Positions 1 through 4,158 are shown, numbered from the stretch's first letter. The stretch is DNA of 5,532 nucleotides from an uncultured Clostridia bacterium (GCA_947177005.1 CAMWSZ010000231.1:1-5532); one strand, 5' to 3'. The notes: generated by a model not told the origin, from the letters alone. Translations and numbers: made by a program.

Positions 1-63
1 CTCGTAATCCTTCCAACCATCAGCAATCCACATCGTTCCGTCCCCGTCTCTATAAAAAGTCAT
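1..63 (-). CDS. N-terminal fragment of a leftward gene, possibly class I SAM-dependent methyltransferase
   Basis: An open leftward frame runs from an ATG at 63-61 off the left edge, giving 21 residues (MTFYRDGDGTMWIADGWKDYE) with no stop. From memory, the run MWIADGWKDYE resembles the N-terminus of clostridial class I SAM-dependent (rRNA-type) methyltransferases. Twenty residues are too few to be sure, so the product is a guess. The start is ambiguous. The first ATG has an AGGTGG at 75-80, 11 nt upstream, but a near-consensus promoter (90-95 and 67-72) would place the transcription start near position 60, so that AGGTGG would not be transcribed. The second in-frame ATG (33-31), just before WIADGW, would then have a leader of about 27 nt with a weak GGGGA site 7 nt upstream. 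It fits the promoter better. The outer bound is given here. Confidence 0.6.
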   Translation of the reverse strand, partial: MTFYRDGDGTMWIADGWKDYE

Positions 64-66
64 TCT

Positions 67-95
67 ATTATATACCACCTATTGGCTATCGTCAA
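67..95 (-). promoter_or_regulatory. Sigma-A promoter of the left-edge gene
   Basis: Read leftward, TTGACG (90-95) and TATAAT (67-72) are separated by exactly 17 bp, matching 11 of 12 consensus bases. The predicted transcription start is about position 60, immediately at the first candidate ATG (63-61). That makes the transcript either leaderless or, more likely, initiated for translation at the ATG at 33. Confidence 0.75.
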
Positions 96-172
96 CAAAA
101 GAAATGTTAATATTTTGGGCGTTTTTACAAGACAACCCCGTCAAATTGATAGACGGCGGGCGTTCCGGACGC

Positions 173-217
173 AAAAGACCTGCGGAAACCGGCATTTTGC
201 GGTTCCGCAGGTCTTTT
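173..217 (-). terminator. Intrinsic terminator after the lipoprotein gene, potentially bidirectional
   Basis: The arms at 173-190 and 201-217 pair over about 17 bp with one bulged base (AAAAGACCTGCGGAA with TTCCGCAGGTCTTTT at the base, then CC/GG). Leftward transcripts from the lipoprotein gene end in TCTTTT, about 58 nt past its stop. The mirrored A and T runs would also allow termination of rightward transcription. A smaller GCGCCG/CGGCGC stem (227-232 with 245-250) lies between it and the stop codon. Confidence 0.75.
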
Positions 218-275
218 GTTATGCTGGCGCCGTGCTCTCAAAACCGGCGCAAATCCCGGACTCCGTCCGAAAGGA

Positions 276-710
276 TTATCCGGCGGGGCCGTCGGGGAAG
301 AGGTAGATATCCCCTTCCGTGATGCCGGGCAGGTCCGACTGCGTGACTGTAACAGCCGCTTCCTGTCCGCTGACCGTGATCTCTCCCTCCACATGGGGCT
401 GTTCATTGATAAAATGCAGTGTGCCGTCCTCGCAGACCGCCGCGCCCTCCAGCAGTGCCAGACGGTACAGGCTCAGAGAGAAGCTGTAGGTGCCGTCCTG
501 TGTCTGCGACAGCTCCAGCTTGCTGTAGATGTCATCCGTACCCAGACGGTCTGTATACGTACCGGAGAGGTCCGGCGGTGTTTCCGGGACCGTCCCGGCG
601 GAAATCTCCGGCGCTGTTTTCGGATCAGCCTCCGGCGTTTTTTCTCCGCCGCAGCCGGAACAGATCAAAACCGCCGCCGAAAGCACCAGAACCAGCAATT
701 TTTTGTGCAT
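276..710 (-). CDS. Small secreted lipoprotein of unknown function
   Basis: This is a 144-residue protein predicted to be exported and lipid-anchored on the outer face of the membrane. Residues 1-19 form a classical signal peptide: HKK, then a hydrophobic run ending ICSG. Cys20 is the likely lipidated residue, with SG before it as in a lipobox, although position -3 is Cys rather than the usual Leu. Residues 21-48 are a Pro/Glu/Thr-rich spacer. From about 49 a compact beta-rich domain begins (GTYTDRLG, then DGTYSFSLSLYRL, DGTLHF and GEITVSG), consistent with a small beta-sandwich or barrel, but I recognise no named family. The start is supported by AGGAGG at 719-724, 8 nt upstream. It is transcribed alone, downstream of a tRNA terminator and ending in its own. 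I found no convincing sigma-A promoter in the 90 bp before it. The inverted repeat at 729-751 may control it. Confidence 0.85.
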   Translation of the reverse strand: MHKKLLVLVLSAAVLICSGCGGEKTPEADPKTAPEISAGTVPETPPDLSGTYTDRLGTDDIYSKLELSQTQDGTYSFSLSLYRLALLEGAAVCEDGTLHFINEQPHVEGEITVSGQEAAVTVTQSDLPGITEGDIYLFPDGPAG

Positions 711-728
711 AGAAAAATCCTCCTGTCT

Positions 729-751
729 ATCGTATCTCTCAGGGATACGAT
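729..751 (-). repeat. Perfect 8-bp inverted repeat before the lipoprotein ribosome site
   Basis: ATCGTATC and GATACGAT flank a 7-nt spacer, and the repeat ends 4 nt before the AGGAGG (719-724) of the lipoprotein gene. It could be a repressor operator or, if transcribed, a stem-loop that protects the 5' end or modulates ribosome access. No T-run follows, so it is not a terminator. A second small dyad, CCGG-CAGG-CCGG, sits beside it at 752-763. Confidence 0.6.
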
Positions 752-800
752 CCGGCAGGCCGGTCTGTTGCAGGCTGAACGCTTATTTTTCGCGCCTCTT

Positions 801-844
801 CAAAAAAAGAAATCAGGCTCCCGAAGCATAGCGCTCCGGGAGCC
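801..844 (-). terminator. Intrinsic terminator of tRNA-Leu
   Basis: Leftward, GGCTCCCG (844-837) pairs with CGGGAGCC (823-816) in a perfect 8-bp stem. The loop can add a short AGC/GCT pairing, and TTTCTTTTTTTG follows. It begins 2 nt after the encoded CCA of the tRNA. Confidence 0.85.
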
Positions 845-845
845 G

Positions 846-932
846 TGGTGCCGGTGGGGGGATTCGAACCCCCACGATGTTGCCACCGGCGGATTTTGAG
901 TCCGCTACGTCTACCAATTCCATCACACCGGC
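846..932 (-). tRNA. tRNA-Leu (anticodon CAA), CCA encoded
   Basis: This is a complete class II tRNA of 87 nt, including an encoded 3' CCA (848-846) and discriminator A (849). The acceptor arms GCCGGTG (932-926) and CACCGGC (856-850) pair fully. The D-arm contains GGAATTGGTAGACG, as in leucine tRNAs. The anticodon stem GCGGA/TCCGC closes the loop CTCAAAA, giving anticodon CAA (898-896), which reads UUG. The long variable arm (about 15 nt, CGGTG-GCAA-CATCG) is diagnostic of Leu/Ser/Tyr types. The T-arm is GGGGG-TTCGAAT-CCCCC. It has its own promoter and terminator, so it is a single-gene unit, divergent from spo0A. Confidence 0.97.
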
Positions 933-945
933 GAAATATAGTTGT

Positions 946-974
946 ATTATACCCTGTTCTACAGAAAAAAGCAA
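946..974 (-). promoter_or_regulatory. Sigma-A promoter of tRNA-Leu
   Basis: Leftward, TTGCTT (974-969) and a perfect TATAAT (951-946) are 17 bp apart. The predicted start falls about 7 nt before the mature tRNA 5' end at 932, leaving a very short leader for RNase P to remove. Confidence 0.8.
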
Positions 975-1059
975 GAGGGAAAAACAGAAAATTTTAACAG
1001 AACTTTCGCTCTATTTCCCCACGCTTTTCCGGAAAACGACAAAAATCCCGCCTGTGGAA

Positions 1060-1068
1060 TTCGACAAA
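1060..1068 (-). promoter_or_regulatory. Candidate Spo0A box (0A box)
   Basis: On the minus strand this reads TTTGTCGAA, a full match to the known 0A-box consensus TTTGTCRAA (established for Bacillus Spo0A). A partial copy, TTTGTCGTT, lies 25 bp away at 1035-1043 (minus strand), and ATTGTCAAG (7/9) is at 1132-1140 (plus strand). The sites lie 136-241 bp upstream of the spo0A start, so autoregulation by Spo0A~P is a reasonable inference. A single 9-bp match is not proof. Confidence 0.5.
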
Positions 1069-1275
1069 AACCGTTCCGGATTCCTGATTTTTCCAATTTT
1101 ATCGAAATAAAATGGCGGGAATTACGAAGTGATTGTCAAGATTCGACTTGAGTTTTATGTCTGTTTATGGTAATTTGATAACAAGCTAAAACGAAGCTTT
1201 TGAGATTTCGTCTAAACAGGACGGAGGTATCTCTGAGACAGCTGAGCTCATTAACACTAAGAAAGGATTCAGGAT

Positions 1276-2022
1276 ATGGACAAAATAAGAATTTTGCTGA
1301 CAGATACCAGTAAAGAAGCACGTGAAATGCTGCAGGAGGCGCTGGAGGAAACAGGACAGTTTGTGGTAACGGGTTCCACAGGCAACGGTGAAGAAGCGCT
1401 GCGGCTGATCCAGGAAACGAAACCGGATATGCTGGTATTGGACCTGATCCTGCCGAATTTGGACGGTATGGGTATTCTGCGGCGCTTAGACCCTCAAAAC
1501 CGTCCGATTGTTGTCGCAATGGCTGCCATGGCCTATCAGGAAACCATCGCCGAGGCCGGACATCTGGGTGCGGCCATGTATATCAACAAGCCCTATCATC
1601 AGGGGGCGCTGATCGAAAATCTCATCAGTCTGGCCGAAACCAGCAAAAGCAGTCCTCATACGCCCGGTCTGGAGGAGCTGGTTACTTCCATCATTCATGA
1701 GGTGGGCGTACCCGCGCATATCAAGGGATATCAATACGTCCGGGAAGCCATTATGATTACCGTGGAGAATATGGAGGTCATCAACTCCGTGACAAAGGTA
1801 CTCTATCCGGAGGTAGCCAAGCGGTATCATACCACGCCCAGCCGGGTGGAACGGGCCATCCGGCACGCCATTGAGGTGGCCTGGGACCGGGGCGATCTGG
1901 AGACGCTCCAGAAATTTTTTGGCTATACCGTCAGCAACGCAAAGGGAAAACCGACCAATTCCGAGTTTATCGCCATGATCAGCGACCAGATCCGTCTCAA
2001 ACTGAAAATCACCGGCAGCTGA
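1276..2022 (+). CDS. spo0A: Spo0A, master response regulator of sporulation
   Basis: This is a 248-residue transcription factor that, when phosphorylated, binds 0A boxes and commits the cell to sporulation. Residues 1-120 are a receiver domain. The phospho-acceptor is Asp56 (VLDLILP), the same number as in B. subtilis, and Lys105 in NKP is the conserved lysine. Residues 131-248 are the Spo0A-specific DNA-binding domain: TSIIHEVGVPAHIKGY (138-152), then SRVERAIRHAIEVAW (189-203), the recognition helix, then FGYTVSNAKGKPTNSEFIAM, nearly identical to the Bacillus protein. The linker is short, so the protein is about 20 residues shorter than the 267-residue B. subtilis form. Two pocket positions are unusual: Thr11 replaces the second acidic residue after Asp10, and Ala83 replaces the conserved Thr/Ser. 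The start is supported by AAGGA at 1263-1267, 8 nt upstream. The usual upstream neighbour spoIVB is absent; a divergent tRNA gene lies there. Confidence 0.97.
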   Translation: MDKIRILLTDTSKEAREMLQEALEETGQFVVTGSTGNGEEALRLIQETKPDMLVLDLILPNLDGMGILRRLDPQNRPIVVAMAAMAYQETIAEAGHLGAAMYINKPYHQGALIENLISLAETSKSSPHTPGLEELVTSIIHEVGVPAHIKGYQYVREAIMITVENMEVINSVTKVLYPEVAKRYHTTPSRVERAIRHAIEVAWDRGDLETLQKFFGYTVSNAKGKPTNSEFIAMISDQIRLKLKITGS

Positions 2023-2035
2023 TTCCCGGCTCTTT

Positions 2036-2061
2036 ACTGTGCAGCAAATCTGCCGCACGGT
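2036..2061 (+). terminator. Hairpin after spo0A, possible non-canonical 3' end
   Basis: ACTGTGC pairs with GCACGGT (one G-U), then after an A/C mismatch GCA pairs with TGC around a 4-nt loop. It starts 14 nt after the spo0A stop. The following bases (AACGTACC) have no T-run, so intrinsic termination would be weak. It may instead protect the mRNA 3' end. Confidence 0.35.
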
Positions 2062-2230
2062 AACGTACCTATAATTGACAGAAAAGAACCTTGCTGCGCT
2101 CTCAGATCCGCCGCAGTTCCCGGCGTCCAGCCGGGGAGCGAAAGCAGCGCAACAGTTTGTTTTGGAACGGTCTCCGCAGGCCCGGAAAATTTCCGCCGCT
2201 CCCTCTGCCAATCACAGTATATGCCGGCCG

Positions 2231-2298
2231 CCGGTCCGCAAAAACAGAGGATTTTGTCCGATCCCGGTTTTCGGGAAAAATCGGGGCTTGCGGTCCGG
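2231..2298. repeat. 11-bp inverted repeat enclosing a hairpin, overlapping the TSCPD promoter -35
   Basis: CCGGTCCGCAA (2231-2241) is the inverse of TTGCGGTCCGG (2288-2298) at 10 of 11 positions. Inside lies CCGAT...ATCGG enclosing CCCG-GTTTT-CGGG (about 2258-2284). The right arm contains the -35 hexamer (2288-2293). It could be an operator or cruciform, or an RNA fold in any transcript reading through from spo0A. Confidence 0.5.
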
Positions 2299-2316
2299 AA
2301 AAATATCTGCTATACT
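2288..2316 (+). promoter_or_regulatory. Sigma-A promoter of the TSCPD gene
   Basis: TTGCGG (2288-2293) and TATACT (2311-2316) are 17 bp apart, and TGC directly before the -10 gives an extended -10 element. The predicted start is near 2323, with a leader of about 47 nt. It closely resembles the promoter at 4074-4102. Confidence 0.65.
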
Positions 2317-2353
2317 ATCCTATTATTCACCGCAGCGGCGGAAATCATGCAAA

Positions 2354-2358
2354 AGGAG
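2354..2358 (+). promoter_or_regulatory. Ribosome binding site of the TSCPD gene
   Basis: AAAAGGAGA contains AGGAG at 2354-2358, 11 nt before the ATG at 2370. Together with the promoter start near 2323 it fixes the start at 2370 and excludes the long in-frame upstream extension. Confidence 0.7.
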
Positions 2359-2369
2359 ACGATCCCCAA

Positions 2370-2627
2370 ATGACGTATACCTATCATACCAGCGGAACCT
2401 GTTCATCCCAGATCGACTTTGAACTGGAGGACGGAATCATCAAATCCGTCGTCTTTACCGGCGGCTGCAACGGCAATTTGCAGGGTATCAGCCGTCTTGT
2501 CATCGGGATGCCCGCCGAAGAGGCCGTGGCGAAGCTGGAGGGCATTCAGTGCGGCTTCAAACCCACCAGCTGCCCCGATCAGCTTGCAAAAGCCCTCAAA
2601 GAAGCCCTGGCCAAGGAAGCAGAATAA
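2370..2627 (+). CDS. TIGR03905-type TSCPD domain protein
   Basis: This 85-residue cytoplasmic protein is essentially one TSCPD domain. The name-giving motif is intact (PTSCPD, 65-70). Before it come GGCNGNLQGISRLVIGM (31-47) and GIQCGFKPT. Four cysteines (11, 33, 61, 68) are spaced as in the family and could bind a metal, though that is inference. TSCPD domains are also found at the C-terminus of the B12-dependent ribonucleotide reductase NrdJ; the function of the stand-alone clostridial form is not established to my knowledge. Length matches the stand-alone family. The ATG at 2370 is chosen because the conserved N-terminus (YTYHTSGTCSSQI) begins there, with AGGAG upstream. It is a single-gene unit with its own promoter and a strong terminator 15 nt after the stop. 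Confidence 0.92.
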   Translation: MTYTYHTSGTCSSQIDFELEDGIIKSVVFTGGCNGNLQGISRLVIGMPAEEAVAKLEGIQCGFKPTSCPDQLAKALKEALAKEAE

Positions 2628-2641
2628 GAACCGTCCCGCTG

Positions 2642-2700
2642 CAGCCGGGAAAAGCCGTCCGTTTCACAGGGCAGCTTTTCCCGGCTGTTCTTAATTTTTT
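2642..2700 (+). terminator. Strong intrinsic terminator of the TSCPD gene
   Basis: A perfect 14-bp stem, CAGCCGGGAAAAGC (2642-2655) with GCTTTTCCCGGCTG (2674-2687), has an 18-nt loop and is followed by TTCTTAATTTTTT. It lies 15 nt after the stop codon and isolates the gene from rodA downstream. Confidence 0.93.
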
Positions 2701-2724
2701 CACACTTTTTTGTCTGTCTCGTTG

Positions 2725-2753
2725 TTTACAGAAAACCAATTCTGTGGTAGACT
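2725..2753 (+). promoter_or_regulatory. Sigma-A promoter of rodA
   Basis: TTTACA (2725-2730) and TAGACT (2748-2753) are 17 bp apart, 9 of 12 consensus bases. The predicted start is near 2760, giving a leader of about 79 nt. A 6-bp dyad ACAGAA-N6-TTCTGT (2728-2745) overlaps the -35 and fills most of the spacer, and could be an operator. Confidence 0.6.
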
Positions 2754-2783
2754 GATACCCGAATCTTTTCTGAAAATCATACG

Positions 2784-2814
2784 TTCGTTGCCGGGCGGCG
2801 GGCCCGGTGACGAA
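2784..2814 (+). other. 13-bp stem-loop in the rodA mRNA leader
   Basis: TTCGTTGCCGGGC (2784-2796) pairs continuously with GCCCGGTGACGAA (2802-2814), two pairs being G-U in RNA, around a 5-nt loop (GGCGG). It ends 10 nt before the ribosome site. No T-run follows, so it is not a terminator. An RNA-stabilising or translation-modulating element is the likely role. Confidence 0.6.
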
Positions 2815-2824
2815 GAGAGCGCAC

Positions 2825-2831
2825 AAGGAGG
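2825..2831 (+). promoter_or_regulatory. Ribosome binding site fixing the GTG start of rodA
   Basis: AAGGAGG lies 7 nt before the GTG at 2839. The ATG at 2834 is out of frame and reaches a stop after five codons. The longer in-frame TTG at 2710 lies upstream of the predicted promoter. Confidence 0.85.
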
Positions 2832-2838
2832 CGATGCC

Positions 2839-3999
2839 GTGGGCATCCTGATCCGGCTGCGGGAAGCAGTCAAAGATATCTTGCGAAGATCGGATATGGC
2901 CCTGCTGGGCCTCTGTCTCATTGCTACCATGTTCGGCATCGTGCTGATCGCCAGCGCTACCAATTACCGGAGCGGTGATTTCCAGGACCGCCGGGTCCGG
3001 CTTCAGGCCATTGGCGCACTGCTGGGGATCATCGCTTATTTTATCGTTTCCAACGTCGATATAGAACACCTCTATGAAAAATGGCCTCTGTTCCTGCTCT
3101 TTAACTTTGGCTTTATCGCCCTGCTGCTGAAATTCGGCGTGGACGACGGCACCGGCAACCGCGCCTGGCTGAAATTCAGCTGGCTGCCGATGAGTATTCA
3201 GCCGGCGGAGGTGGTCAAGCTGTCCTACACCGTCCTGTTGGCCAAACAGCTGGCATGGTTCCGGGACCGAAAACAGATGAAAGGCCTGGATTCTTTGGCG
3301 TTCCCGGCGGGCCACGCCGGCATCATGTTCGTCTGGATCTACCTCCTCTCTCAAGATGCCGGCAGCGGCCTCATTTACCTCTTTATCTATGCCGGTATGG
3401 CCCTGGCGGCGGGTCTGGCCTGGTACTGGTTCGCAGCGGGCTTTACCGTTATGGGCCTGGGCGTCGGCGGCCTCATCCTCTTCGACAAGCTGCCAACCTA
3501 CTGGGTCAACCGTATCCTGATTATCTTCGACCACAGCTTCAACAGCGATATCGCATGGCAGCAGACACGGAGTATGCTGGCGCTGGGCAGCGGCGGCCTC
3601 TTCGGACAGGGACTGTTCAAGGGCATCCAGACCCAATCCGCAGGGGGACTCCCGGAGCGGCAGACGGACTTTATCTTTGCCGTCTGCGGAGAGGAACTGG
3701 GTATGGTTGGGTGCCTGCTCATCATCCTGCTGGAATTTCTGATCGTTTACCGCTGCTTCCAGACCGCCCGTCTGGCCCACAGTACCATGGACGCCCTGAT
3801 CTGCATCGGCTTTGGGTCCATGCTGATCGCCCAGGTGGTCATCAATATCGGCATGTGCCTGTTTGTGGTGCCGGTCATCGGCCTGACCCTCCCCTTCTTC
3901 AGCTACGGCGGCAGCTCTATCGTAACCCTGTATATCGCAATGGGGCTGGTATCCGGCGTCCGGAGCCGGACCCTTCCCGACTGGCTGCGCAAAACCTAG
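2839..3999 (+). CDS. rodA: SEDS peptidoglycan glycosyltransferase, RodA/FtsW family
   Basis: This 386-residue polytopic membrane protein should polymerise lipid II into glycan strands with a partner class B PBP, during elongation if it is RodA. Hydrophobic segments lie at about 20-40, 54-71, 83-98, 158-170, 176-198, 200-215, 286-304, 318-347 and 358-374. Family motifs: GNRAW (106-110), QPAEVVK (121-127, usually QPSE), LALGSGGLFGQG (248-258), LPERQTDFIFAV (271-282), EELG (285-288) and PFFSYGGSS (352-360). Asp231 in IIFDHS occupies the place of the essential SEDS aspartate, but the usual following Pro is His. The usual QPDLG motif reads SQDAG (171-175). IASAT near the N-terminus and overall length favour RodA over FtsW or SpoVE, but the three are hard to separate. 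GTG start with AAGGAGG. It is a single-gene unit, and no obvious intrinsic terminator follows. Confidence 0.93.
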   Translation: MGILIRLREAVKDILRRSDMALLGLCLIATMFGIVLIASATNYRSGDFQDRRVRLQAIGALLGIIAYFIVSNVDIEHLYEKWPLFLLFNFGFIALLLKFGVDDGTGNRAWLKFSWLPMSIQPAEVVKLSYTVLLAKQLAWFRDRKQMKGLDSLAFPAGHAGIMFVWIYLLSQDAGSGLIYLFIYAGMALAAGLAWYWFAAGFTVMGLGVGGLILFDKLPTYWVNRILIIFDHSFNSDIAWQQTRSMLALGSGGLFGQGLFKGIQTQSAGGLPERQTDFIFAVCGEELGMVGCLLIILLEFLIVYRCFQTARLAHSTMDALICIGFGSMLIAQVVINIGMCLFVVPVIGLTLPFFSYGGSSIVTLYIAMGLVSGVRSRTLPDWLRKT

Positions 4000-4017
4000 T
4001 GTCTTCCCTGTATACGG

Positions 4018-4065
4018 CAGCTATATATAGGCAAAAATGCCGCTGTGCAGCACAAAATGTTGTGT
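4018..4065. promoter_or_regulatory. Candidate tandem NrdR boxes
   Basis: NrdR, the ATP/dATP-sensing repressor of ribonucleotide reductase genes, binds paired 16-bp boxes (consensus ACACWATATATWGTGT) separated by about 15-16 bp. Box 2 (4050-4065, GCACAAAATGTTGTGT) matches 13 of 16. Box 1 (4018-4033) has a perfect palindromic core CTATATATAG (4021-4030), all 10 central positions, but mismatched flanks. The gap between boxes is exactly 16 bp. They lie just upstream of the promoter of a NrdD-like gene, which supports the reading. The nrdR gene itself is not in the window. Confidence 0.55.
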
Positions 4066-4073
4066 CAACCCTC

Positions 4074-4102
4074 TTGCGGTACTGAATAAAATGTGTTATA
4101 AT
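4074..4102 (+). promoter_or_regulatory. Sigma-A promoter of the NrdD-like gene
   Basis: TTGCGG (4074-4079) and a perfect TATAAT (4097-4102) are 17 bp apart. The predicted start is near 4109, with a leader of about 50 nt. The -35 lies 9 bp downstream of candidate NrdR box 2. Confidence 0.75.
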
Positions 4103-4142
4103 TATGAACGAGAGGACCCCCTCCCATAAAAATATAAATGCC

Positions 4143-4148
4143 AGGAGG
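4143..4148 (+). promoter_or_regulatory. Ribosome binding site of the NrdD-like gene
   Basis: AGGAGG stands 10 nt before ATG 4159 (13 nt before the adjacent ATG 4162). It excludes the earlier in-frame ATG at 4138, which would put the ribosome site inside the coding region. Confidence 0.85.
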
Positions 4149-4158
4149 AAACGATATT

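Larger units (their letters stand above)
933..1275. other. Divergent intergenic region between tRNA-Leu and spo0A
   Basis: There is no gene in these 343 bp. The left part holds the tRNA promoter. The remainder is AT-rich and is the presumed spo0A control region. It has a perfect 12-bp palindrome TTTTCCGGAAAA (1025-1036), Spo0A-box-like sites (1035-1043, 1060-1068, 1132-1140), a distant TCCCGCC/GGCGGGA pair (1046-1052 with 1114-1120) enclosing the best box, and an AAGCT/AGCTT dyad (about 1184-1199). Possible sigma-A elements are weak: TTGTCA at 1133-1138 with TATGTC at 1156-1161, or TTGAGT at 1148-1153 with TAATTT at 1171-1176. I found no convincing sigma-H promoter. A ribosome-site-like GGAGGT at 1223-1228 has no start codon after it. 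Confidence 0.6.
2023..2369. other. Structure-rich intergenic region between spo0A and the TSCPD gene
   Basis: I see no credible gene in these 347 bp. An open frame runs through most of it into the TSCPD gene, but it has a low-complexity Arg/Pro-rich translation and is chance. Several dyads are present. At 2036-2061 a hairpin of about 10 bp just after spo0A (ACTGTGC/GCACGGT plus GCA/TGC) lacks a T-run. At 2119-2135 there is CCCGGC/GCCGGG. At 2183-2195 there is the palindrome CGGAAA-A-TTTCCG. At 2231-2298 there is a long 11-bp inverted repeat with an inner hairpin. The region ends with the promoter at 2288-2316. Confidence 0.55.

Noticed and set aside
216..899. 227-codon rightward open frame across the lipoprotein and tRNA genes
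   Set aside because: It runs antisense to a lipoprotein with a clear signal peptide and ribosome site, and through two terminators and a tRNA.
971..1010. Sigma-H-like elements (AGAGGGAAA and ACAGAACTT) upstream of spo0A
   Set aside because: The spacing is about 14 bp instead of 11-12 and both elements have mismatches. Other GAAT sites nearby lack an AGGA partner.
2070..2080. TATAATTGACA, overlapping perfect -10 and -35 hexamers
   Set aside because: Neither hexamer has a partner at 16-18 bp in either role, so no promoter is supported.
1486..2211. 241-codon leftward open frame across spo0A
   Set aside because: It is the antisense shadow of spo0A, whose sense protein is unmistakable. The antisense translation has no family features and no ribosome site.
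2214..2229. Possible NrdR half-site (ACAGTATAT) upstream of the TSCPD gene
   Set aside because: Only about 9 of 16 positions match and there is no second box at the expected 32-bp spacing on either side.
2091..2369. In-frame upstream extension of the TSCPD gene (178 residues in total)
   Set aside because: The extra 93 residues are Arg/Pro/Ser-rich with no similarity to the family, span the promoter and several dyads, and the conserved domain starts at the ATG at 2370 with AGGAG before it.
2710..2838. TTG start for rodA, 43 codons upstream of the GTG
   Set aside because: It lies upstream of the predicted promoter and leader hairpin and has no ribosome site. AAGGAGG-7-GTG at 2839 is clearly better.
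2596..3780. 394-codon leftward open frame across rodA
   Set aside because: Antisense shadow of a conserved membrane protein gene. Its translation is Gln/Asp/Ala-rich low complexity and crosses the TSCPD terminator and the rodA promoter.
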